Shown: piece by piece, positions 24,499 through 31,743 of the stretch
Layout: the number at the start of each line of letters is the position of its first letter
Numbering within the stretch: position 1 is the first letter of the stretch
DNA from: Parapedobacter sp051400755
GTDB lineage: Bacteria; Bacteroidota; Bacteroidia; Sphingobacteriales; Sphingobacteriaceae
NCBI RefSeq assembly: GCF_051400755.1
Contig: NZ_JBLFFL010000001.1
Location: forward strand, 62,001-126,000
Direction: 5' to 3'
Length of the DNA stretch: 64,000 nt
Position numbers and translations under genes: made by a program
Notes under the pieces: generated by a model
What the model was told of the DNA's origin: nothing
What the model saw: only the letters and a program-made list of their open reading frames with translations
Databases searched by the model: none

Positions 24499-25284
24499 TT
24501 ATTGGATTTCCCTGTACCGCGAAGGGATGCTGAAGGGCATGTCCACCGGTTCATCATACACCACCGTACTGTATTGCATGGCAGACTGCAGATTGAAGCG
24601 GTCTGCCGTGATGGAAATGCGCACCTGATACGGGAACGATCGTCCGTCGGCATCCCGGTAGTCTGCATAAGAGGCCTCCATCCGCTGATGGCGCCCCGCC
24701 TCATCCAATAGCGTACGCACCGTGTGAAACCCGGTATCCAGCTGTACCGTATACAGCAACTCCTCGACCAGCAACTTCAGCTGATACCCTCCAGGGTTCG
24801 CCCATACCTCACCGTCGCGGGTGGTTACCTGCGTGAATACATCGCCCACCAATAATTGCTGTAAGGCGGAAAAATCAAGCGCTGTGGCGGTAAACTGATG
24901 GATATAGTCAAAGGGTTTACGGATATAGCCCGATTGCAGACGATTGATGATTTGGACACTGTCGGGCGTAATCAATACCCTGCCCGCTTCGATGCCCATG
25001 AGCGCGGTAATGGAAATCCAAATGGCCTTATCCCGCTTTATGCGCACATTGGCGGTGACATCATACCGATCATTATTAATGCTTACGGTACTTTTGGCTC
25101 GTCCGCTGAACGTGGCGAATGTCGATTGGCGCTGGGCGATAGCTTCCAGCACATGCCTGCTTTCGGTACGAGACATGCGCCGCTCACTTCCTTCCCCCAC
25201 TGCCAGCCGCTTTTTGGGTGCGCACGAAAACATAGCAGCCAGCGCAACGCAAGCGATCGCTTTAGTCAATATATTGCTTTGCAT
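24499..25284 (-). CDS. DUF4292-family lipoprotein
   Basis: A 261-residue lipoprotein whose signal peptide ends in AAMFSC (Cys19). The body is beta-rich and has the DUF4292 layout: FSGRAKSTVSIN, VRIKRDKAIWISITALMGIEAGRVLITPDSVQIIN, then KPFDYI and a long run of strands. The fold resembles lipoprotein-localisation (LolA/LolB-type) proteins, so a role in outer-membrane lipid or lipoprotein handling is plausible but unproven. Its start overlaps the end of the TPR gene by 23 bases, indicating coupled translation. Confidence 0.85.
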   Translation of the reverse strand: MQSNILTKAIACVALAAMFSCAPKKRLAVGEGSERRMSRTESRHVLEAIAQRQSTFATFSGRAKSTVSINNDRYDVTANVRIKRDKAIWISITALMGIEAGRVLITPDSVQIINRLQSGYIRKPFDYIHQFTATALDFSALQQLLVGDVFTQVTTRDGEVWANPGGYQLKLLVEELLYTVQLDTGFHTVRTLLDEAGRHQRMEASYADYRDADGRSFPYQVRISITADRFNLQSAMQYSTVVYDEPVDMPFSIPSRYREIQ

Positions 25285-27016
25285 TGATTTTTTTGGATAG
25301 CTTATCAATATCCTTGCCAACAGACTCCGATAGGACCCGCGCCTTTTTCCATTGGATAATCGCTTCATTGATGTTCCCTAATTTGGCAAGAATATCGCCG
25401 TAATGTTCCAACAATGTATCCGTAGGGTCTTCTGCGTGCTTAATGGACTTTTCAATCCACACCAATGCCTCGTGATATTTTTCCTGTTGGAAGAGGATCC
25501 AAGCGTAGGTATCTTCATAAGAGGCATAATCAGGCATGATTTGATTTGACTTTTTTGACATTTCGGCGGCGAGCGGCAATTTTTCCCGGCGCAATGCTAA
25601 GTAATACGCGTAATTATTGAGCGCATACGCATTGGTACTATCCAACGCGATGGCTTCTTCGTATGCTACGTCAGATTCGGCATACCGGGCTAACGCATGG
25701 TAGATATCACCAAGTGTGCTATATACCTGCGTCAATAGCGGCGTATTCGTTTCATCAGCATTATTCAACGCGGTTTCCAGATGTGTGCGGGCTTCCTCAT
25801 AGTTCTTATTGCCAAGAAAACCGTGCCCGGTAAAAAACATGATCAACGGATGGTTCGGAAACAGCACGAGTGCTTCTTTCCCGTGGGTTTGCACGTCATC
25901 ATAGCGCGCCATTTGGAGCTCCACTTGCAACAGCTGCTGCCAAACGCCATCGATATACTGATTGATCTTCAATGCTGCCAAATAAGCTTGACGCGCCTCC
26001 TCCAGCTGCAGCAACTGCGTGTAAATATCACCTTTTACGGCATAAGCTTTTGCCTCTTGCGGATATAATTCCACCAATAAGTCGGCTAAACCCGTTATAG
26101 ACGTTGTAGCCAAGGGATGCTCTTGTTGCCCAACAGCGGTATATAATATTCCCGCTTTGGCGTCAATATCCAGGCCCTTACTGACGAACGCTTGCCGTAA
26201 GAATTCATAAGCTTGCCGTTGCTTGCCCGTTGCGCGGTAGACATCTGATTTACCAAGTAAAACCAACGGCTCATTAGGAAACAGCGCTGCCGCCTCGTCC
26301 AGGATGGCCATCGCCTTTTTGGTCTCCTTTGCGTCGGTGTAGCGTTCGGCGAGCAGGATATAGCCTCTGCTTTCTTTAGGTTTGGTCGCAATAAGCGCTT
26401 CCAACTGTGCCGTTGCTGATTTTACGTTGCCCTGCGCCATGTAAATTTGGTGCTTGGTCAGGTATTGGTCGTCTGTCTCTCCGAATCGCCCGGCGATCGT
26501 ATCATAAACAGCGAGCGCTGCGGCATATTGTTTATCCAAATACAGGGCATATGCCTTGTCGTGGTAGTGGGATGCCTTATCCGGGTCCAACCGGATGAGC
26601 TCATCGAATATCGGCGCCATTTTTTTCACATTCGCGGTTTTGCGGTAAATGTCCAACAGCGTGGTCCAATACCATTCATTGTCCGGATTGAGGCTTGCGG
26701 CGCGCGCGGCGGCGCGCGCGGCCGCGGTGTAGTCTTGTCTTTCAACATAGATCCGGGCGAGCTCGAAATGGGCTGCATCATTAGTTGGCTGCAAATCGAC
26801 CACGCTGTCAAACGTTTTTTCGGCGGCAGCCAACTGTCCGGCCGATTTTTGCTGCACCCCCTTGAAATAAAGCTCTTTAATGACTAAACTGTCTTGCGCG
26901 TTCAGAACCTTCGGTACGTCAACCTCCTGGGCAAAGGCGCAAACAGCAGCGATCAGGAACCAACCAACCATCATCATCCGCCTCCGAAAACACATCTTTA
27001 TCATTACTTGCCCCAT
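25262..27016 (-). CDS. Secreted tetratricopeptide-repeat protein
   Basis: A 584-residue protein with an N-terminal hydrophobic signal (about residues 14-29, ending CAFAQE) after a basic stretch; Met5 is an alternative start. From about residue 45 to the end it is built of TPR helical pairs, for example AAEKTFDSVVDLQPTNDAAHFELARIY, at least ten in number. An Ala/Arg-rich turn is encoded by an unusually GC-rich tract near 26699-26727. It probably acts as a periplasmic or outer-membrane scaffold, and its overlap with the DUF4292 lipoprotein gene suggests that they work together. Confidence 0.88.
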   Translation of the reverse strand: MGQVMIKMCFRRRMMMVGWFLIAAVCAFAQEVDVPKVLNAQDSLVIKELYFKGVQQKSAGQLAAAEKTFDSVVDLQPTNDAAHFELARIYVERQDYTAAARAAARAASLNPDNEWYWTTLLDIYRKTANVKKMAPIFDELIRLDPDKASHYHDKAYALYLDKQYAAALAVYDTIAGRFGETDDQYLTKHQIYMAQGNVKSATAQLEALIATKPKESRGYILLAERYTDAKETKKAMAILDEAAALFPNEPLVLLGKSDVYRATGKQRQAYEFLRQAFVSKGLDIDAKAGILYTAVGQQEHPLATTSITGLADLLVELYPQEAKAYAVKGDIYTQLLQLEEARQAYLAALKINQYIDGVWQQLLQVELQMARYDDVQTHGKEALVLFPNHPLIMFFTGHGFLGNKNYEEARTHLETALNNADETNTPLLTQVYSTLGDIYHALARYAESDVAYEEAIALDSTNAYALNNYAYYLALRREKLPLAAEMSKKSNQIMPDYASYEDTYAWILFQQEKYHEALVWIEKSIKHAEDPTDTLLEHYGDILAKLGNINEAIIQWKKARVLSESVGKDIDKLSKKINAKQYID

Positions 27017-27020
27017 AACT

Positions 27021-27051
27021 TTGAAAAATCAATTTTATTATCGTACCTTTG
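27021..27051 (+). promoter_or_regulatory. Promoter of the rplM operon
   Basis: TTG (27021-27023), exactly 20 bases, TACCTTTG (27044-27051): the best promoter match in the window. The predicted start is near 27057. Confidence 0.8.
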
Positions 27052-27052
27052 C

Positions 27053-27070
27053 AGTCCCTTAAAAGGGGCT
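27053..27070 (+). promoter_or_regulatory. Hairpin at the 5' end of the rplM mRNA
   Basis: AGTCCC and GGGGCT pair over six positions around TTAAAA at or next to the predicted transcript start, in a leader of only about 50 bases. It could be a ribosomal-protein binding site or an mRNA-stabilising stem. Confidence 0.35.
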
Positions 27071-27104
27071 AAATATATTTATTAATTATTTCAAAACAAA
27101 GCAA

Positions 27105-27548
27105 GTGAATACGTTAAGTTACAAAACTGTCTCTGCCAACAAAAGCACCGTCAACAAAGAGTGGATTGTTGTTGACGCTGAGGGCGAGATCTTGGGGCGT
27201 TTGTCATCCCAGATTGCCATGGTAATCCGGGGAAAACACAAGCCATCGTACACCCCACACGTAGACTGCGGCGACAACGTGATCGTCATCAATGCAGACA
27301 AAGTTAGGTTGACTGGCAACAAGCTCAATGACAAAGTGTATAGCCGTTATACCGGCTATCCGGGCGGCCAGCGTTTCAGTTCTCCAAAGGAGTTATTGGC
27401 CAAGCATCCCGAGCGCTTGGTAGAAAAAGCCGTACGCGGTATGCTACCCAAAAACCGATTGGGGCGTGCATTGTCTAAAAACCTGCATGTATATGCGGGT
27501 AATGAACATCCCCATGCGGCACAAAATCCAAAAACTGTTAAATTTTAA
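27105..27548 (+). CDS. rplM: 50S ribosomal protein L13
   Basis: A 147-residue protein starting at GTG (27105); no ATG fits the conserved N-terminus. Landmarks are WIVVDAEGEILGRLSSQIA, GDNVIVINADKVRLTGNKL, and VRGMLPKNRLGRALSKNLHVYAG near the end. It is the first gene of the L13-S9-S2-EF-Ts unit, with rpsI 11 bases downstream. Essential for early 50S assembly. Confidence 0.98.
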   Translation: MNTLSYKTVSANKSTVNKEWIVVDAEGEILGRLSSQIAMVIRGKHKPSYTPHVDCGDNVIVINADKVRLTGNKLNDKVYSRYTGYPGGQRFSSPKELLAKHPERLVEKAVRGMLPKNRLGRALSKNLHVYAGNEHPHAAQNPKTVKF

Positions 27549-27559
27549 GGAGCAAAGAA

Positions 27560-27946
27560 ATGTCAACGACTAACACTTCAGGAAGAAGAAAAACAGCAGT
27601 TGCCCGCATTTATCTATCTGCTGGCAGCGGCAACATTACCGTAAACGGTAAGGATTATAAAGTCTATTTTCCAACATTGCCATTGCAATACATCGTTACC
27701 CAAAGCACAGAAGTAGCTGGCGCTGCTGGTAATTACGATGTAAAAGTTAACGTAGCCGGAGGAGGCATCAAAGGACAAGCAGAAGCCGTTCGTTTGGCGA
27801 TAGCCAAAGCGCTCATCGAGCTAAACCCCGAGGTGAAACCTGCACTGCGTGCCAAAGGCTTGGTGACCCGCGACGACCGTATGGTGGAGCGTAAGAAACC
27901 AGGACGCCGCAAAGCACGCCGGAAATTCCAATTCAGTAAACGTTAA
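27560..27946 (+). CDS. rpsI: 30S ribosomal protein S9
   Basis: A 128-residue protein, with GRRKTAVARIYLSAGSG at the start and the basic C-terminal tail ending in FQFSKR that reaches the ribosomal P site. A short A/G-rich ribosome-binding stretch precedes the ATG. It is 11 bases after rplM and 21 before rpsB. Confidence 0.98.
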   Translation: MSTTNTSGRRKTAVARIYLSAGSGNITVNGKDYKVYFPTLPLQYIVTQSTEVAGAAGNYDVKVNVAGGGIKGQAEAVRLAIAKALIELNPEVKPALRAKGLVTRDDRMVERKKPGRRKARRKFQFSKR

Positions 27947-27967
27947 TCTTTAAAGGAGAACAGAAAA

Positions 27968-28837
27968 ATGGCAAGAACAACATATCAAGAATTATTGGAT
28001 GCAGGTGTACACTTCGGTCACCTTACCCGCAAATGGGATCCGAAAATGGCCAAGTACATTTTCATGGAGCGCAATGGCATCCACATTATCGATTTAAATA
28101 AGACCCTTATCAAGCTGGAAGAAGCCGCTTCGGCGATCAAACAGGTTGTTAAATCGGGCCGCAAGGTACTGTTCGTGGCAACGAAAAAACAAGCCAAAGA
28201 TATCGTTGCTGCACAGGCGAAAGCCGTAAACATGCCGTTCGTGACCGAACGCTGGCTCGGTGGCATGCTAACTAACTTTGCCACGGTACGCAAGTCCATC
28301 AAAAAGATGTCAAACATCGATAAGATGACCAAAGACGGCACATACGACGTACTATCTAAGAAAGAAAAGCTGATGATCCAACGCGAGCGCATCAAATTGG
28401 AAAGCTTGCTGGGTGGTATAGCAGACCTCAACCGGTTACCCGCTGCGCTGTTTATCATCGATGTCAAAAAGGAGCATATCGCCGTGAGCGAAGCCCTGAA
28501 ATTGAATATCCCTACATTTGCCATGGTCGATACCAACTCGGATCCGACCAATATCGACTTCCCCATCCCTTCTAATGATGATGCGACCAAGTCCATCAGC
28601 CTCATTACGGAGATCATCGGGAAAGCGATCCAAGAAGGGCTCGAAGAACGCAAGCGCGACAAAGAGGAGGAAGCAGAGAAGGAAGCTGCTGCTGCTAAAG
28701 CCAAAATTGACAGCGGAGAGGAACCTGAAGCAGAAGCAAAAGAAGCGAAAGCTGATGCCGACACTTCAGGAAAGCGTCCACGTAAGACGAAAGTGGAAGC
28801 CGCAGCCGAGGCAGACGATACCCAAGACGGAGAATAA
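27968..28837 (+). CDS. rpsB: 30S ribosomal protein S2
   Basis: A 289-residue protein. The S2 core covers about 1-228: LLDAGVHFGHLTRKWDPKMAKYIF at the start, FVTERWLGGMLTNF, and FAMVDTNSDPTNIDFPIPSNDD. An additional charged Ala/Glu/Lys-rich tail of about 60 residues follows; such tails vary among Bacteroidota. An imperfect terminator follows before tsf, which may set the S2 to EF-Ts ratio. Confidence 0.98.
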   Translation: MARTTYQELLDAGVHFGHLTRKWDPKMAKYIFMERNGIHIIDLNKTLIKLEEAASAIKQVVKSGRKVLFVATKKQAKDIVAAQAKAVNMPFVTERWLGGMLTNFATVRKSIKKMSNIDKMTKDGTYDVLSKKEKLMIQRERIKLESLLGGIADLNRLPAALFIIDVKKEHIAVSEALKLNIPTFAMVDTNSDPTNIDFPIPSNDDATKSISLITEIIGKAIQEGLEERKRDKEEEAEKEAAAAKAKIDSGEEPEAEAKEAKADADTSGKRPRKTKVEAAAEADDTQDGE

Positions 28838-28846
28838 TCCCTATAG

Positions 28847-28917
28847 AAACCGGATGGTAAACAGGAGGTTTCGGAAGCATTATCTTTCCGTTAACCGATT
28901 GCCATCCGGTTTTTTTA
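28847..28917 (+). terminator. Intercistronic terminator/attenuator between rpsB and tsf
   Basis: AAACCGGATGG (28847-28857) pairs perfectly with CCATCCGGTTT (28902-28912), followed by further T residues. The enclosed 44 bases hold an inner hairpin, CGGAAG/CTTTCCG. It looks like a partial terminator, lying 60 bases before the tsf ATG. Confidence 0.8.
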
Positions 28918-28977
28918 TACGTAAATTGGAAGAGTCAAAAGAACATACATTCGTAAATAACAAATAAGGAAAATAAA

Positions 28978-29817
28978 ATGTCCACAGTACAAATTTCAGC
29001 ATCAGACGTAAACAAGCTGCGCCAACAGACCGGTGCAGGTATGATGGATTGCAAAAAGGCCCTGATTGAAGCCAATGGTGATTTTGAGGCCGCGATCGAC
29101 TATTTGCGCAAAAAAGGTGCTAAAGTAGCCGCAAGCCGGCAAGACCGCGATTCAAACGAAGGTGTAGTCATCGCAAAGACGACGGCAGACGGGAAGAAAG
29201 GTGTTGTCATCGAATTGAACTGCGAAACAGACTTTGTGGCTAAAAACGCCGACTTCATCGCGTTTGCAGAAGGTGTCGCTGATGTCGCCGTCAACCAATC
29301 ACCTGCATCGCTCGATGCGTTGAAGCAATTGGAGATCAATGGTGTAAAAATTGCTGATTTATTGCTCGATCAAACCGGCAAAATCGGCGAAAAAATAGAT
29401 GTTTCCAAATACGAAACGGCCGAAGCCGAAAAAGTAGTGGCCTATATACACGGCAACTACCGCTTAGGTGTGTTGGTGGGACTTAGTCAAGTTGCTGAAG
29501 GTGCCGACGAGGCTGGCAAAGATGTCGCCATGCAGATTGCAGCAATGAACCCCGTAGCCATTGACAAAGGTGATGTAGACTCCCGTACCATCGAACGCGA
29601 ACTGGAAATTGCAAAAGAGCAAATCCGCGCCGAAGGCAAACCTGAGGAGATGGTCGAAAAGATTGCACAGGGCAAACTCAACAAATTCTACAAAGAGTCT
29701 ACCTTGCTCAACCAAGAATTTGTAAAGGATTCGTCCAAAAACATTGCTCAATTCTTGGATAGTGTCTCGAAAGGGTTGACTGTGACCGTATTCAAAAGGG
29801 TACAACTGGGTGCTTAA
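28978..29817 (+). CDS. tsf: Elongation factor Ts
   Basis: A 279-residue guanine-nucleotide exchange factor for EF-Tu. The N-terminal UBA-like domain has VNKLRQQTGAGMMDCKKAL, the core contains the TDFVAKN motif that contacts EF-Tu, and the C-terminal part ends in TVTVFKRVQLGA. It is the last gene of the L13-S9-S2 unit. No separate TAnnTTTG promoter is evident between rpsB and tsf, so expression depends on read-through of the intercistronic hairpin. Confidence 0.98.
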   Translation: MSTVQISASDVNKLRQQTGAGMMDCKKALIEANGDFEAAIDYLRKKGAKVAASRQDRDSNEGVVIAKTTADGKKGVVIELNCETDFVAKNADFIAFAEGVADVAVNQSPASLDALKQLEINGVKIADLLLDQTGKIGEKIDVSKYETAEAEKVVAYIHGNYRLGVLVGLSQVAEGADEAGKDVAMQIAAMNPVAIDKGDVDSRTIERELEIAKEQIRAEGKPEEMVEKIAQGKLNKFYKESTLLNQEFVKDSSKNIAQFLDSVSKGLTVTVFKRVQLGA

Positions 29818-29879
29818 TCATCCCGGTTTATACCGTATTGCGCCGCGACCTCAGAATAAAGTCATCAAAACTCATACAT

Positions 29880-29925
29880 AAACCACCTCCGTAAAATCCC
29901 ATATTTTAAGGAGGTGGTTTAAGTT
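29880..29925 (+). terminator. Terminator after tsf
   Basis: A perfect 11-base stem AAACCACCTCC/GGAGGTGGTTT (29880-29890 and 29910-29920), with an inner TAAAAT/ATTTTA pairing, is followed by AAGTTTTG. The T-run is weak but the stem is strong. Confidence 0.8.
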
Positions 29926-29984
29926 TTGTGTAATTTATTTCATCATTATTACGTCTTTGACAGTAAGTTTTGCTAACTTGTAGC

Positions 29985-29992
29985 TAGATTTG
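29985..29992 (+). promoter_or_regulatory. -7 element upstream of the receiver-only gene
   Basis: TAGATTTG matches TAnnTTTG. No TTG is present at 20 bases. A start near 29998 gives a leader of about 95 bases, rich in A+T. Confidence 0.4.
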
Positions 29993-30091
29993 CATTATAC
30001 TAAAATTAACAAGCGGTTAATATAGTCAAAGGTTAAGAAATTTATGCCAACATCCATTCAACATTTCGCCGCAACGGTTAATTAATTAAAC

Positions 30092-30553
30092 ATGGAAAAT
30101 AAAATTTCCGTTTTATATGTTGATGACGAAGAGAACAACTTAATCTCTTTTAAGGCCACATTTCGTTTAAAATATAAGATTTATACGGCATTGGGTGGCG
30201 AAGAGGCCGTTCGGATCGTCAGGGAACACCCTGTTGATGTCATTATCACCGATCAACGGATGCCCCATATGACGGGTGTTGAGTTTTTAGAGGAAGTCAT
30301 CCATCTTAACCCCGACCCCATGCGGATCCTCCTTACGGGATATGCCGACATGAGTGCAGTGGTAGACGCCGTAAACAAGGGAAAGATATTTCATTATTTG
30401 AGTAAACCCTGGAGTGAGGAGGAGTTGGATGAGACCATTCAAAGAGCATATGAAATCTACGCTGAACGGAAAAAAATAAAGGAATCCTATTCTAAGCTCG
30501 AAGTGACCAACGAGCAGCTCGAATTTTTACTCAGGCAAAAACTATTGTCCTGA
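30092..30553 (+). CDS. Receiver-only response regulator
   Basis: A 153-residue protein consisting of a receiver domain (acidic pair in VDDE at 11-13, phosphoacceptor Asp54 in IITDQRMP, Lys105 in YLSKPW) and a short coiled-coil tail (about 118-150). There is no DNA-binding or enzymatic output, so it must act by protein contact or phosphotransfer. Its first 30 residues (VDDE-NNLISFKATFR) are nearly the same as those of the receiver of the hybrid kinase facing it at 30586-31671. This type of receiver (DQRMP, KPW) resembles the RpfG/HD-GYP-linked class. Confidence 0.92.
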   Translation: MENKISVLYVDDEENNLISFKATFRLKYKIYTALGGEEAVRIVREHPVDVIITDQRMPHMTGVEFLEEVIHLNPDPMRILLTGYADMSAVVDAVNKGKIFHYLSKPWSEEELDETIQRAYEIYAERKKIKESYSKLEVTNEQLEFLLRQKLLS

Positions 30554-30585
30554 ATACCCCAAAAGTCACGCTCCGCTTCAAGCGC

Positions 30586-31671
30586 CTATTTGCTAGGTAT
30601 GATCACTGTAAACGTCGTTCCTTCTCCCTCGACAGAGTTGACGGCAATTTCGCCCTGAAGTTTAGCCAGTGCACTTTTTACATTATATAATCCGAAACCC
30701 GTACCCTCCACCTGATCGCTTGCCCGGAAAAACAGCTTGAATATCTCTCCGATATCGTTTGCCGCGATACCGATCCCGCTGTCGCTTACCCGTATCGTGG
30801 CTTTGCCATTGGATACGATGGCCGACAGTTCCACCGATTTATGGGTCCCGTCCCGCTTTTGATATTTAAAAGCGTTGGATAATAGATTATGCAATATGAG
30901 TTTCAACGAGGTTTCATCACTTTTAAATTCTTCCTCCTGCTTCCAGTCGACCTTGAAGCTAACATGATTGTTGTGTGAATAAATGCTATAGAAACCATCC
31001 AAGTACTCGAATAATGTTCCAAATTTAATTTCAGAAATGGTGAGTTCACCGCGTTTCAATAGGTAATAGTCGTGCAGGCTATTGATATACGCGTTCAGTT
31101 TCAATACGGAACTTTCCATCAATCCCAAAATCTCATGAATCCGTTCTACCGAATCAAACTCCAGCGCCAACTTAATGGCCGACAGCACTCCGGTTAAGGG
31201 GTCGCGGAGATCATGACTGACACTATATGCAAATTTGTCGAGTTCGTCATATGCTTTTTGGAGTTCCTCGTTCCTAATGTCCAACATGGAGTTGGCGATA
31301 TAGAATTTATTGGCCTCTTCGATGGAAGAAATAATCTCTTCCTCCATCCAAGGCTTACGCACAAACCTGAAGATATGACCTTTATTCACGGCATCTACCA
31401 CCGTCTCCATATCGGCATAGGCTGTCAGCAAAATCCGGACCGGCCGCGGAAAGTCACGTCTTACCTTATACAAAAAATCGATCCCCATCTCATCCGGCAT
31501 GCGCTGATCACAAAAGATTATGCGTATATTGGGATTTGAACGCAATATTTCGCGGGCTTCATTGGTATTAACAGCGGTATGTATGGGATAGCGATACCTA
31601 AACGTAGCTTTAAAACTGATCAGGTTGTTGGCCTCGTCATCGATATAAAGTATTTCGGGAGATATGAGCAT
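30586..31671 (-). CDS. Receiver-histidine kinase hybrid (soluble)
   Basis: A 361-residue cytoplasmic protein: an N-terminal receiver (Asp55 in FCDQRMPDE, Lys106 in FVRKPW), a helical linker, a HisKA domain (FAYSVSHDLRDPLTG, His153) and an ATPase domain (LHNLLSNAFKYQ, SDSGIGI, GTGFGLYNVKSAL). There are no membrane segments. Such receiver-first kinases are intermediates in phosphorelays. It is the last of four same-strand genes (36945 to 30586), 72 bases after the 7TMR-DISM kinase, and converges on the receiver-only gene. Confidence 0.93.
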   Translation of the reverse strand: MLISPEILYIDDEANNLISFKATFRYRYPIHTAVNTNEAREILRSNPNIRIIFCDQRMPDEMGIDFLYKVRRDFPRPVRILLTAYADMETVVDAVNKGHIFRFVRKPWMEEEIISSIEEANKFYIANSMLDIRNEELQKAYDELDKFAYSVSHDLRDPLTGVLSAIKLALEFDSVERIHEILGLMESSVLKLNAYINSLHDYYLLKRGELTISEIKFGTLFEYLDGFYSIYSHNNHVSFKVDWKQEEEFKSDETSLKLILHNLLSNAFKYQKRDGTHKSVELSAIVSNGKATIRVSDSGIGIAANDIGEIFKLFFRASDQVEGTGFGLYNVKSALAKLQGEIAVNSVEGEGTTFTVIIPSK

Positions 31672-31743
31672 AAAGCAAAGGGAAGTTATTGGCCTATATG
31701 AAGCGAATGTAGCAAAATTAAATAATTGTTTTTATAAAGAACA

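Noticed and set aside
26699..26727. GCGCGCGGC-rich tract that could form Z-DNA or a strong hairpin
   Set aside because: Explained by alternating Ala and Arg codons in a TPR turn of the gene 25262-27016.
28018..28764. 248-codon minus-strand frame opposite rpsB
   Set aside because: Long only because of the codon bias of rpsB; Ser/Ala-rich low-complexity product with no family pattern.
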